A DNA stretch of 64,000 bases from positions 6,505,501 through 6,569,500 of the forward strand of contig NC_068559.1 of NCBI RefSeq assembly GCF_022201045.2, read 5' to 3'. A program made the position numbers and the translations under genes. Positions 34,576 through 44,693 of this stretch are shown here, in pieces (position 1 is the stretch's first letter; every line of letters starts with the position of its first letter). Source of the DNA: Citrus sinensis (lineage: Eukaryota > Streptophyta > Magnoliopsida > Sapindales > Rutaceae). Below the pieces are notes generated by a model that worked only from the letters and a program-made list of their open reading frames with translations, was not told the DNA's origin and searched no databases.

Positions 34576-35455
34576 AGCAATATTTCCCTCGTTATTAATT
34601 TTTAATTATTTTATTTCCAATAAAAAATTAATGTTTTTATTTTTCATGTTTTGTTAATATACCAAAATATTATATTTTAGTTTTTTAAAAAAATAAATAA
34701 ATTCACACTTATATTCAAGATATTAAAAAAAGAAAAATAAACATGTAATTCAAACATATATATTCAAACTATTCACATTTCAGCCTAATTCAGACCCATT
34801 CAGATTTTAGATTTTAAAAAAAGACTTTAATGTAATGTCTGTTGGGGCATTTCGATGTAATTTAAGGTCCAATCTAACGTTTGTTAATATCGGTCTTGAC
34901 ATGTCAAAACTAAAGTTCAATTAAAAAGTTTTGCGCAAAAAAAAAAAAATCGTTACAGAAGTCCGTAATATAGCATATATAAGTTTTCACTAGGGGCAAG
35001 CATTCAGTTCAGTTCAGGCAGTAAAAATAATATTTTCACAAATTTTAAAACCAATTGGTTTTTGTTTGGTTTGGTTTAAAAGCAAACAAAACAATTTAGA
35101 GAAAAAAATTAAAAATTAAAAATTAAATTTAAGTTGATTAATACAAGTAAGTATTAATGCAATAGGTATGCAATTTATTTTAATTTGTTTAATTGTTGAT
35201 CTTGGCTCATTCTAAGAGGTAATGTAAGTATTGTAGATGTGTATATTGGTATGTGGAGTTCTAACATCGTTACATGTGATTTTTATGTTGTTGATTTCTT
35301 ATTTTATTTATTATTGTCGATTTATAATTTATAGTGGATTTTTAGATTATATATGTAAGTTTGTTTCGTATTGGTAGGGATGGCAATAGGCACTGCCTAC
35401 TATGAGTTGTTATTATTAAACATGTATCCATACAAAATTTAAATTACCAAACTCA
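34576..35455. other. no gene; hAT-like terminal fragments
   Basis: AT-rich. A segment starting near 34993 (AGGGGCAAGCATTCAGTTCAG, followed by CCAATTGGTTTTTG motifs) resembles the end of plant hAT elements. Another, TAGGGATGGCAATAGGC near 35377, looks like a second hAT terminus. The gypsy element landed just after it. No matching right ends were found. Confidence 0.35.
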
Positions 35456-35716
35456 CTCATTGTTGAGTGTTAGAAAATGCATATTTATAAAGGAGAAAAC
35501 CGTCATTTTACATTTTAAGTCTTACTAACAACCCTTACTTTTATATATTTAACCTTCTTGTGATTTAATTACATGTGTTTTATTTTAATTAAGTATTTTA
35601 TGTATTTTAGGGGCATTATAGTCATTTCACAATAAAGGAGAGATCAGACGGCAAAACGGACATCACTTTTGAACTCAGGACGGTCGAAAACCTTAGGAGG
35701 AGCATAAAAGGAAAAA

Positions 35717-36072
35717 TGACACTATTCACATGTACGGTACTATTCACGTGTACGGTACTGTATACGTTACTGTTCACGACACTGTTCACATAGACGGATG
35801 ATGACGTGGCATTGACCGATGATGTGGCATTGACTGATGAGGTGTCACGATCCTGTTGGACTAAAATTCTTATGTACTGTTGATGGTGACGTGGCAGCAT
35901 ATCAGTGGACGAAAAATCTCGCGTACGGTGCATGCATCACACAGGATTATTTTCAACCAAACCGCGTTACTGTTCATCCGGGTCAAACCGCGTTACTGTT
36001 CAAAGTCGGGTCAAACCGTGTTACTGTTCATCCGCGTGGTCAAACCGTGGACTGTTGACTGATGACGTGGCG
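35717..36072 (+). promoter_or_regulatory. U3 repeat cluster with bZIP- and W-box-like motifs
   Basis: It contains repeats of CTATTCAC(A/G)TGTACGGTA at 35717-35790. TGACGTGGC-type bZIP cores occur near 35803, 35889 and 36063. CAAACCG(C/T)G(T)TACTGTTCA occurs three times at 35957-36030, each beside GGTCAAAC, whose complement contains the TTGAC W-box core. Such motifs in plants respond to ABA, salicylate or defence signals. Function here is inferred from motifs only. The 3' LTR carries the same cluster at +10957. Confidence 0.5.
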
Positions 36073-36127
36073 CAATCCTGAGCGTCCAAACTGTTTTTAA
36101 TCCGATGGCCATGATTTACTCCATGTA

Positions 36128-36138
36128 TCTATAAAAAG
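36128..36138 (+). promoter_or_regulatory. TATA box of the 5' LTR
   Basis: TCTATAAAAAG followed by GGGGGCC. It lies downstream of the U3 repeat cluster and about 700 bp before the LTR end, so transcription would start near 36160. Confidence 0.7.
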
Positions 36139-36848
36139 GGGGCCTCCCCCCCTAATTTGATATCTCTGAATCCATTTTTGGGATCCATTTTCTGTAATTC
36201 CTTCTCCATCTTGTATTTTCTTCGTATTTTAATAAATTCCCATTTTACCCCTAGTTCAATTATGAGTGGCTAATTTTCTTTCAAGCTTGGGTTGAAGGTG
36301 AAGTCTCAACATGTGTCATGGGCTTTATTTGGTAAATTTATTTTCTCATCCCCTCTAGTTTTTGTGGATGTTTTGACTTCTCGTCGACAAATAATACTAA
36401 TCTTGTCTAGTACCGCCTTGGTTTCACCGGCCCTCTAGTATAAGATTATTATTATTTGGCACGATAAGCCCTTAGCACCATATTGATTAGAGCGTGGTTC
36501 ATGAGGTGTGGATTCCCCCCTCATGATTTAATTGGCATTAATACGGATTATTTAGCCCATGATGCATGTTGATACGGATCCAGATACCCAAGTACGTTAT
36601 TTCAATAGAATTCTCTTCAATTTCTTCTCGCCATTTCAATACCAATTTTAGAATTTATTCTCGCCATTTTAATTTAAGTTGTAGCATATTCCAAATCATT
36701 TCCACCACAAATCCAATCACTCATTCACAAAATTAATTCTACACAATTAAAATCCACCTCCTCGTGGGATCGACACTCGTCACCATTGATCTATACTATA
36801 ATAGATTCGTGCGCTTGCGAGTACATTAAAATTTGCACAACAAGTTTT

Positions 36849-36866
36849 TGGCGCCGTTGCCGGGGA
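36849..36866 (+). other. primer-binding site (tRNA-Asp)
   Basis: TGGCGCCGTTGCCGGGGA, six bases after the LTR end, is the perfect complement of the 3' end of plant tRNA-Asp (…TCCCCGGCAACGGCG plus CCA). It primes minus-strand cDNA synthesis. Confidence 0.9.
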
Positions 36867-37252
36867 GGTAAGTAATTTTAATTCATAGAATTAATTTTTT
36901 TTGAATAATTTCTTTTATTTTTTTTTCTTGTATTTTTTTTTAAATTAAAAAAAAGAAAAAAAAAGTGAATCTACATTTAAAGGTTAGTATTTCTTTTCTT
37001 TTTCTCTTCTTTAAAATTCTGTAATTTAATTTTCCATTTATTTTTCTTTGTAATTTTTTTTGTTTATCTTATTAATTTAATTTTTAGTTAATTTCTTTCA
37101 CGTATTTATTTTTGTGTATTTTTATAGAAAGGTTGTAATAGCGCAATAAGGTTAGTATCGTAATTTCTCACTCTTCTTTATTTTTATTTGTTTTGTTCCC
37201 ATCTTTATTTTTTGTTTTGTTTGCATCTTTATTTTTATTTTATTTATTTTGC

Positions 37253-40200
37253 ATGCATGGTCGTAGGTCATTATTACCTAATCTTGAACCTATAGACCTT
37301 GAATTAGAAAAAACACTTCGCACACACAAACACGTTAAAAATAAAATGGATTTACAAGCACCACAGGAGAGGCCATTTAAGGACTATTTTAGTCCCTTAG
37401 CTAATTTGAGCACGTCATGCATAAGATACCCAAATGTAGCTGCTAGGAGTTTTGAATTAAAACCTAGTGTGTTAAATTGTCTCCCTACATTTTATGGCCT
37501 AGAAAATGAGGATCCATATAATCATTTGAATGATTTTCATGCCATTTGTCAAACATTCAAATATGAGAATTTTTCAGATGATGATGTTAAACTTAGACTA
37601 TTCCCATTTTCTTTAAAAGATAGAGCTCGTACATGGTTAAATACTTTACCTGCTAATAGCATTTCATCATGGGAACAAATGGTAACGAAATTTTTGAATA
37701 AATATTTCCCAGTGCATAAAACCAATGCTATTCGCAGGGAAATCTCGGAGTTTACCCAGAGAGAGGACGAGCAATTTTTCGAAACATGGGAGCGATTCAA
37801 TGGGCTACTCTTGAAGTGTCCACATCATGGGTACGAGAAATGGCACCAATGCCAATACTTCTTGGAGGGATTATTGCCGAATGTGCAAGAATGGCTAATG
37901 GCAACAAGTGGAGGAGAGCTAATGTCAAAAAGTGCATCAGAGATTTGGGAATTCTTCCAGCGACAAGCGGATAATTCCCAACAACGGAGTCGATCACTCA
38001 GGAATACTAGAAGAATTAAAGGAGTGAATGAGGTTCAAATTGGCGAGTCAACTTCGGGAATCAAAGAAGTCAAGGAGATGGTTGAAGGTCTTGCTCGACA
38101 AATAGCATCGTTATCGACTGCTAAATCAACAGAACCACATGACCATGACTCATACTCAGATCAAGCCAATGCCATAGGTGTAATGAGAAAACCATCTAAT
38201 TACAACCCATACTCCAACACATATAACTCTGGATGGAGAGACCACCCCAATTTTTCATGGTCTCAAGGATTCCAACAGAATGGACCAGCAACTCCAGCTC
38301 CACCAATGCAACAAATTCCTCAAAATCCTCAAGCCTCTCAGCCCCCATTTAGACCATTCAATCAGAACCAGAACCACTCTCAACCTAGACCATGGGAGGA
38401 TGCATTCCAGAATTTTAGGAATGTTACTCACTCCACGATTGAGCAACAGAACCGCACCATTGATGGACTACGAAATGAGTTGAGAGCAGGCTTCAACTCA
38501 CAAGCTCAATCTGTTTCAAGCCTCGAGAAGATGGTGGGACAACTTGCTTCTTCAGTTCAAACCTTGGCACTGACCGTTGAGAAAGGTAAGTTTCCAAGTC
38601 AACCAGTGCCTAATCCTAAAGGAGTACGTGAAGCAAGTACCAGTTCACCACAGCAGCATGGAGAGGTCAAAGCAGTTATGACCTTGCGAAAAGGAAAAGA
38701 AGTCGACAACAAAGTGGAGATGCCGGTAACCAAAGAAAATCAAATTGTACCTGTGAATGTTGAAGACTCATCACCGGAGGAGAAAGAAGAAACCAACCCA
38801 CGAGAATACGTTTCGAAAGCTCCATTTCCTCAAAGGTTAGCGAAAGGAAAGAAGGGAAAATCCACAGGTGAGATTCTCGAAATCTTCAAACAGGTAAGTG
38901 TTAATATCCCTTTGCTTGATGCTATTAAACAAGTTCCATCTTATGCCAAGTTTCTTAAAGATTTGTGTACTAAAAAGAGAAACATGCATGTTCAAAAGAA
39001 GGCATTTTTAACAGAAAACGTTAGTTCTATACTCCAACATAAAATTCCTTTAAAATGCAAAGACCCAGGCTCCCCCACTATCTCATGTAGTATAGGGAAC
39101 CACACAATTGAGAATGCTTTGTTGGATTTAGGAGCTAGTGTAAATTTATTGCCTTACTCTGTGTTTGTGAAACTTGGACTGGGAGAATTACACCCAACTC
39201 CAGTGGTGTTACAACTTGCAGATCGGTCCACAAAAATACCTCGTGGTATTGTGGAGGACGTGCTTATCCAGGTAGACAAGTTTTATTTTCCTGTTGATTT
39301 CATTGTAATTGACACTCAACCAATACAGGATTCAAGGAAGCACATCCCCATTATTCTAGGCCGACCTTTCTTGGCAACTGCGGATGCTCACATTCAATGC
39401 AGGACTGGAAATATGCAATTGTCTTTCGGCAACATGACTATGGAGCTGAACATCTTCAACATTGCCAAACAACCTCACAGTGCAGATGATGGAATTGTTG
39501 ATGTGGATTTAATCGAAGCATTAGTTGATGACACTTTTCTTTCAAACCTTAGTGATGATCCTTTACAAACATGTTTAACTCACTTTGGTTTTGATTTTGA
39601 TATTGACAGATCGGTTGATGAGGTCAACGCCCTGCTTGACTCAGCACCATCTATGGACACTAATAAATGGAAGTCAAGAGTTGAGCAACTAGCACCATCA
39701 GAGAAGCAACTCATTCCATCATCAGAATCACCACCGAAACTCGAGCTCAAACCATTGCCCAACACTTTGGAATATGCGTTTTTGGGAGAAGAAAGTACTC
39801 TGCCGGTAATCATCTCATCATCCCTAAATGACGAACAAAAAGGTAAGTTGTTGGATGTTTTAAAAGAGCACAAAGAAGCATTAGGATGGACCATAGCAGA
39901 TATTAAAGGTATAAACCCAGTAGATTGCATGCATTACATTCACCTTGATGAAAATGCTAAAACTACTAGGGAGATGCAACGTCGGTTAAATCCTAACATG
40001 AAAGAAGTTGTTAGAACTGAGGTCCTTAAGCTATTAGATGCAGGTATCATTTACCCAATTTCTGATAGTTCATGGGTCAGTCCTGTACAAGTTGTCCCTA
40101 AAAAGTCAGGAGTCACAGTAGTTACCAATGCTGATAATGAATTGATACCCACTAGAGTGACTACAGGATGGCGTGTATGCATTGATTATAGAAAATTGAA

Positions 40201-42643
40201 TTCTGTCACACGTAAAGACCATTTTCCTTTACCATTTATTGATCAAATGCTTGATAGATTAGCAGGCCATGAATTTTATTGCTTTCTAGATGGTTACTCA
40301 GGATATAATCAGATTCCCATAGCACCAAAAGATCAAGAGAAAACTACTTTCACTTGCCCTTTTGGCACATTTGCATATAGGAGAATGCCATTTGGATTAT
40401 GTAATGCACCTGCTACATTTCAACGATGCATGTTGAGCATTTTTTCTGATATGGTGGAACGATTCCTTGAAGTCTTTATGGATGATTTTTCTGTCTTTGG
40501 TGACTCGTTTGATCAATGTTTACATCATCTAACACTAGTTCTGCAGAGATGTATCGAGAAGAACTTGGTCTTAAATTGGGAGAAATGCCATTTTATGGTA
40601 AAACAAGGTATTGTTCTCGGTCACATCATTTCGAGCAAAGGTATTGAGGTTGACAAAGCCAAGATGGATCTCATTTCTAATCTTCCTCCACCCAGAACAG
40701 TCAGAGAAGTAAGATCTTTCCTTGGGCATGCTGGTTTCTATAGACGTTTCATTAAAGATTTTAGCAAAGTTTCTAGACCCTTATGCAATTTACTTGCTAA
40801 GGATGTACCTTTTATCTTTAATGATTCATGTCTTATGGCGTTTGAAAAATTAAAACAGTTGTTGACATCATCACCCATCATTCAGGCCCCAAACTGGAAC
40901 TTACCATTTGAGCTAATGTGTGATGCATCTGATTATGCAGTAGGAGCAGTATTAGGACAAAGAGTTGATCGAATTCCCCATGTTATTTACTATGCTAGTA
41001 TGACATTGAATGATGCACAGTTGAACTATTCAACTACTGAAAAAGAAATGCTAGCAGTAGTGTTTGCATTGGAAAAATTTCGATCATATCTCATTGGTTG
41101 TAAAATAATTATATTCACAGATCATGCTGCTCTTAAATATCTTCTCACAAAGAAAGATGCAAAAGCCAGACTAATTCGTTGGGTGTTACTTTTGCAGGAA
41201 TTTGACTTGGAATTCAAAGATAAAAAAGGGACAGAAAATGTTGTGGCGGACCACCTCTCTCGTCTCCATTTTGACACAATAATAGAACAATTACCATTAA
41301 ATGAGTCATTTCCAGATGAACAATTAATGAGTGTGGAAGTATTACCTTGGTATGCTGATATAGTTAATTATCTTGTTACAGGTAAACTTCCAGAGCATTG
41401 GACCAAGCAAGACAAGGCTAAATTCTTTGCAGAGATAAAGAATTTCTTTTGGGATGACCCGTATTTGTTCAAGTATTGTGCGGATCAAATTGTTAGACGA
41501 TGTGTCCCAGAAAGTGAAATTCAGAATATCCTTTCATTCTGCCATGAACAAGCTTGTGGAGGCCATTTCAGTGCTAAGAAGACAGCGACTAAAGTTTTAC
41601 AATGTGGTTTCTATTGGCCATCTATATTTCGAGACGCTTACACTTTCTGTTCTTCATGTGATAGGTGTCAACGAATGGGAAGCATTACACGAAGGAACAT
41701 GATGCCACTAAATCCAATTTTAGTGGTTGAGATTTTTGACGTATGGGGTATCGACTTCATGGGACCCTTTCCCCCGTCTTTTGGCCATCAATACATATTG
41801 GTTGCTGTTGACTACGTATCAAAATGGGTAGAAGCAATTCCATGTAGAACCAATGATCACAAGGTGGTAATAGCATTTTTGAAAAGCAACATTGTTTCAC
41901 GCTTTGGATTCCCTCGAGCAATAATCAGTGATGGTGGTGCCCACTTTTGTAACAAAGCATTCAAAGCACTTTTGACAAAGTATTCAATCACACACAAAGT
42001 GGCGACCCCGTATCATCCGCAAACCAGTGGCCAAGTTGAGATCTCCAATCGAGAAATAAAGCACATATTAGAAAAGACGGTGAGGCCAGACAGGAAAGAT
42101 TGGTCATTAAGACTTGATGATGCATTATGGGCATATAGAACGGCTTTCAAGACCCCGATTGGGATGTCACCCTACAGGCTAGTGTATGGAAAAGCTTGCC
42201 ACCTACCTGTGGAACTCGAGCATCGTGCGTATTGGGCCATCAAGAAATTCAATTTTGACATGCAGCAAGCCAACTCAGAAAGAAGATTACAACTGGCAGA
42301 ACTTGAAGAAATTCGCAATGACGCGTACGAAAATGCCAAGATTTACAAGCAACGAATGAAAGTCTTCCATGATAAGCAAATTATGAGAAAATCGTTCACT
42401 CCAGGTCAGAAAGTGCTTTTATTCAATTCTCGCTTGCACCTATTCCCAGGTAAGTTACGCTCTCGTTGGTCTGGCCCATTTATTGTTCATACTGTTTTTC
42501 CACATGGGGCAATTGAAATTAAAGACCCAAAGAATGGTGTCACGTTTAAAGTTAATGGTCAAAGATTAAAGCCATATCTAGAGTACCAACCACATGAAGA
42601 AGACACCGAAATAAATTTGAGTGACCCACCAAATTTGAATTGA
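37253..42643 (+). CDS. gag-pol polyprotein, Athila-type Ty3/gypsy
   Basis: The frame is open from 37193; the first ATG is at 37253 ([10 protein letters not shown]), giving about 1796 residues, and a later ATG (MDLQAP) is possible. Counting from 37193: the gag core has [17 protein letters not shown] near residue 140. The aspartic protease has [10 protein letters not shown] near 645 and ILGRPFLAT near 720. Reverse transcriptase has [11 protein letters not shown] and the FMDDF signature near 1094. RNase H starts with [12 protein letters not shown] near 1242. Integrase has an HHCC finger near 1450-1490, then catalytic D (GIDFMG), D (ISDGGAH) and E (GQVEISNRE). All catalytic residues I can check are present, and no stop or frameshift occurs. 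No chromodomain is visible at the C terminus, which fits the Athila lineage. It makes the particle, cDNA and integration complex. Confidence 0.93.
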   Translation: MHGRRSLLPNLEPIDLELEKTLRTHKHVKNKMDLQAPQERPFKDYFSPLANLSTSCIRYPNVAARSFELKPSVLNCLPTFYGLENEDPYNHLNDFHAICQTFKYENFSDDDVKLRLFPFSLKDRARTWLNTLPANSISSWEQMVTKFLNKYFPVHKTNAIRREISEFTQREDEQFFETWERFNGLLLKCPHHGYEKWHQCQYFLEGLLPNVQEWLMATSGGELMSKSASEIWEFFQRQADNSQQRSRSLRNTRRIKGVNEVQIGESTSGIKEVKEMVEGLARQIASLSTAKSTEPHDHDSYSDQANAIGVMRKPSNYNPYSNTYNSGWRDHPNFSWSQGFQQNGPATPAPPMQQIPQNPQASQPPFRPFNQNQNHSQPRPWEDAFQNFRNVTHSTIEQQNRTIDGLRNELRAGFNSQAQSVSSLEKMVGQLASSVQTLALTVEKGKFPSQPVPNPKGVREASTSSPQQHGEVKAVMTLRKGKEVDNKVEMPVTKENQIVPVNVEDSSPEEKEETNPREYVSKAPFPQRLAKGKKGKSTGEILEIFKQVSVNIPLLDAIKQVPSYAKFLKDLCTKKRNMHVQKKAFLTENVSSILQHKIPLKCKDPGSPTISCSIGNHTIENALLDLGASVNLLPYSVFVKLGLGELHPTPVVLQLADRSTKIPRGIVEDVLIQVDKFYFPVDFIVIDTQPIQDSRKHIPIILGRPFLATADAHIQCRTGNMQLSFGNMTMELNIFNIAKQPHSADDGIVDVDLIEALVDDTFLSNLSDDPLQTCLTHFGFDFDIDRSVDEVNALLDSAPSMDTNKWKSRVEQLAPSEKQLIPSSESPPKLELKPLPNTLEYAFLGEESTLPVIISSSLNDEQKGKLLDVLKEHKEALGWTIADIKGINPVDCMHYIHLDENAKTTREMQRRLNPNMKEVVRTEVLKLLDAGIIYPISDSSWVSPVQVVPKKSGVTVVTNADNELIPTRVTTGWRVCIDYRKLNSVTRKDHFPLPFIDQMLDRLAGHEFYCFLDGYSGYNQIPIAPKDQEKTTFTCPFGTFAYRRMPFGLCNAPATFQRCMLSIFSDMVERFLEVFMDDFSVFGDSFDQCLHHLTLVLQRCIEKNLVLNWEKCHFMVKQGIVLGHIISSKGIEVDKAKMDLISNLPPPRTVREVRSFLGHAGFYRRFIKDFSKVSRPLCNLLAKDVPFIFNDSCLMAFEKLKQLLTSSPIIQAPNWNLPFELMCDASDYAVGAVLGQRVDRIPHVIYYASMTLNDAQLNYSTTEKEMLAVVFALEKFRSYLIGCKIIIFTDHAALKYLLTKKDAKARLIRWVLLLQEFDLEFKDKKGTENVVADHLSRLHFDTIIEQLPLNESFPDEQLMSVEVLPWYADIVNYLVTGKLPEHWTKQDKAKFFAEIKNFFWDDPYLFKYCADQIVRRCVPESEIQNILSFCHEQACGGHFSAKKTATKVLQCGFYWPSIFRDAYTFCSSCDRCQRMGSITRRNMMPLNPILVVEIFDVWGIDFMGPFPPSFGHQYILVAVDYVSKWVEAIPCRTNDHKVVIAFLKSNIVSRFGFPRAIISDGGAHFCNKAFKALLTKYSITHKVATPYHPQTSGQVEISNREIKHILEKTVRPDRKDWSLRLDDALWAYRTAFKTPIGMSPYRLVYGKACHLPVELEHRAYWAIKKFNFDMQQANSERRLQLAELEEIRNDAYENAKIYKQRMKVFHDKQIMRKSFTPGQKVLLFNSRLHLFPGKLRSRWSGPFIVHTVFPHGAIEIKDPKNGVTFKVNGQRLKPYLEYQPHEEDTEINLSDPPNLN

Positions 42644-42771
42644 TTTTTTTTTTCTTTTCGTTAATTTGATTTTTCTTTCTTTCTTTTTATTATTATTCTT
42701 TTGCTAATTGAAATTGTTTTTGCATAAGTGTGTTTATTTTACCATTAAGTTTTCTCTTATCATTTTTAATC

Positions 42772-43005
42772 ATGAGTCTCATACTTAGACCGTTCCTCCT
42801 GAACATTCTTAAACCACTTCAACGTGTCAAAACTCATCTCAAAAGACAGATTCAATTTTGTAAAACACATCGCATTTGGACTCTACAACCACCAGAGTTA
42901 GTACCCTATGTTGAGGGTTTAGAACACCAACTCAGAGACATTGAGAGAAGTGTTTACGACATCCAGTTGGAGCTTGAGGTAAATTCAATAAGAGGACGAT
43001 TTTAA
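42772..43005 (+). CDS. 77-aa small ORF of the gypsy element, function unknown
   Basis: It starts at ATG 42772 (MSLILRPFLLNILKPLQRV), 128 bp after the pol stop, and ends at 43005. The start is hydrophobic, the middle basic (KTHLKRQIQFCKTHR) and the end acidic and helical (LEHQLRDIERSVYDIQLELE), possibly a coiled coil. An upstream in-frame extension without ATG is even more hydrophobic. I do not recognise it. It sits where Athila relatives have an env-like gene, but it is far too short for one. Confidence 0.5.
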   Translation: MSLILRPFLLNILKPLQRVKTHLKRQIQFCKTHRIWTLQPPELVPYVEGLEHQLRDIERSVYDIQLELEVNSIRGRF

Positions 43006-43146
43006 TTTTCTTTGTGTGTTTTAATTTGTTTTTCTATTTGTGTGCTTTAGTTTGTTACCCCGGTGAAGTGGCGGATAACGGTACTCCGTGACAATCAAGT
43101 CGGTTACTTCAGTTTCCCATAATAACTGATATTTTGAGGCGAAGGT

Positions 43147-43704
43147 ATGGACAGAAACGAGATTCTAGCGAAGCTTCACAAGCGATTCCCTTCACTTCCT
43201 CAGAATGCCCTCCTTACGATCTATAAAGCTCGGTCCGAACGCATGCGATTACTCATGAGAAATAACATACCTGCTGACATCCGTTGGTTAATCGAGGCTA
43301 AAGTACGATCGGCAGGTGAGTTACCTCCAAAATTTATTGCATACATGCCTGGTTGTGGTAAAGGAAATTATGCAAGAAAACGACGAGCTCGAAGAATTTC
43401 TGTTGCTTGTCATAAGTGTGCCAGAATGAGTTGCAATAAAAACCCATGTTCTTTAGGAATGGTGTCTGATAACAGGGAAGATAAGATTCAATTCATTAGG
43501 GATGGCTTGAATAAGGAGTCATTGGATGATATCCTTTTGTCTCTTGAAACGCATCCCAGTGGATATGTGCAAGGAGCGATTCTCCAGTTATGGCCATTAT
43601 TCCAGAAAGAGCATGCACGATATAGTCTCGGGAATCTGACTATAAACGACCCTGTTTGCCAGTTTATAAGAAAACTGGATAGGAAGCCTATCCTCGACCC
43701 ATAG
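43147..43704 (+). CDS. zinc-finger RNA-binding-like protein resembling carlavirus-type NABP
   Basis: A 185-residue open frame from ATG 43147. Residues 1-70 are basic and helical. At about 77-100 there is a Gly/Lys lead (GCGKGNYARKRRARR), then a four-Cys cluster, CHKCARMSCNKNPC (C-x2-C-x4-C-x4-C), and a Gly turn. A hydrophilic then helical tail follows (EDKIQFIRDGLNKESLDD). The order of basic arginine patch, Cys cluster and short helix is that of the small nucleic-acid-binding, cysteine-rich proteins (NABP) of carlaviruses and related flexiviruses, some of which suppress RNA silencing or enter the nucleus. The finger spacing is shorter than in the viral proteins. The origin could be viral, or convergent; the match is by pattern, not by search. 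It lies 320 bp upstream of the LOG-like gene on the same strand. Confidence 0.5.
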   Translation: MDRNEILAKLHKRFPSLPQNALLTIYKARSERMRLLMRNNIPADIRWLIEAKVRSAGELPPKFIAYMPGCGKGNYARKRRARRISVACHKCARMSCNKNPCSLGMVSDNREDKIQFIRDGLNKESLDDILLSLETHPSGYVQGAILQLWPLFQKEHARYSLGNLTINDPVCQFIRKLDRKPILDP

Positions 43705-44024
43705 AGGGCGTTCAAGCCGTTTCTGGACGTAAAACCAGAGGAAGATGTGAGCCACAGTCGCAACTACCTGTAAATATCCTTTTACTTTATTGTTATTTTA
43801 TTTCACTATTGTCTTATTGTTTGCATTATTGTCTTTAATAATTTTATTACTGTTTGCTTTTTCCTTTTTACTGTTTTCTTTTTGACTTGCGAGCCACGTG
43901 CTTTACGCGTTATTTGACACTGACATATTACCTCATACACAACCATGACCCACTATCACCAAGACTCTTAAATGTGATTTCTTTTTTGTCAAGCACTCAC
44001 AAATTGTTTTTGAGAAGTATCACA

Positions 44025-44693
44025 ATGTCAGCTACTCCCAATAGACAATTCAAGAACATTTGTGTGCTTTCTGGATTTACATATGGCAAACATAAAGAGT
44101 TCGTTGAGGCAGCCATAGATCTTGGTCGAAGCATAGCAGCGAGAAATTTACATTTGGTGTATGGAGGAGGTAACCGAGGGTTATCAAAAATGGTCTCCGA
44201 AGCAGCTTTTATCAGAGGAAGTCAAGTGTTAGGCATCATCCCAAGAGTCTTAAAACCATTGGGCAGTTCGTCTGACTCATCAACTGGAGAAGAGTTAGTC
44301 GTCTCAGGTATGCAAGAAAGAATAACTGAAATGCTTAATCATGCTGATGCTTTTATTTTCCTTCCAGGAGATCTTGCAACACTAGAGGCACTTATCACGC
44401 TAGCATCTTGGGCCCATCTGCACATCCACCAAAAACCCATCGGTTTGTTAAATGTCAATAACTTTTATGATGGCTTTATCGCATTTCTTAACCATGCAAT
44501 AAAAAACTATTTCATTCCCGCTAATGTGAAAAAACTCTTTATTTGTGCTCACACTGCTAATGAGCTACTTGATCTGTTACAAGCGTATAAACCGGAGCCA
44601 GACCCCTGGACCTTTGTGTTGGAGCGCCCAAATAATGATGGTAACAGTAGCAGCAGTAAGAAGTACAAATTAGATTTAACTCTCCGCCTGTAA
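44025..44693 (+). CDS. LOG-family protein (cytokinin riboside 5'-monophosphate phosphoribohydrolase-like)
   Basis: 222 residues from ATG 44025; the open frame extends upstream without another good start. It aligns along its whole length with plant LONELY GUY proteins: NICVLSGFTYGK, then VYGGGNRGLSKMVSEAA, VLGIIPRVL, SGMQERITEM, HADAFIFLPG, WAHLHIHQKPIGLLN and FYDGFIAFLNHAI. LOG enzymes release active cytokinin bases from nucleotide precursors in cytosol and nucleus. The length is normal for the family and there are no introns, whereas plant LOG genes have several, so capture through a spliced mRNA is likely. The signature PGGxGTxxE reads PGDLATLEA: two glycines and the final Glu are changed. 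GLMG reads GLSK. The Arg of the MHQRK region is kept. Catalysis is therefore doubtful, and a binding or decoy role is possible. Confidence 0.88.
   Translation: MSATPNRQFKNICVLSGFTYGKHKEFVEAAIDLGRSIAARNLHLVYGGGNRGLSKMVSEAAFIRGSQVLGIIPRVLKPLGSSSDSSTGEELVVSGMQERITEMLNHADAFIFLPGDLATLEALITLASWAHLHIHQKPIGLLNVNNFYDGFIAFLNHAIKNYFIPANVKKLFICAHTANELLDLLQAYKPEPDPWTFVLERPNNDGNSSSSKKYKLDLTLRL

Larger units (their letters stand above)
35461..36842 (+). repeat. 5' LTR of the young gypsy element
   Basis: It runs TGTTGAGTGTTAG to …TTTGCACAACA. The U3 half holds short repeated motifs and the TATA box; AATAAA-like signals (TTTTAATAAATTCC near 36225) follow in the R/U5 part. Apart from one base near the start and one C in a C-run near 36146 it matches the 3' LTR. 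Confidence 0.95.

Noticed and set aside
35622..36062. Open frames of 60-103 codons inside the LTR, repeated identically at 46579-47019
   Set aside because: They arise from short repeated TGTTCAC / TGACGTGG motifs in the U3, overlap one another on both strands and recur only because the LTRs are identical. They are regulatory repeats, not genes.
43488..43763. 91-codon minus-strand frame under the NABP-like ORF
   Set aside because: It is a shadow of the plus-strand frame, which has an ATG start and the Cys cluster.
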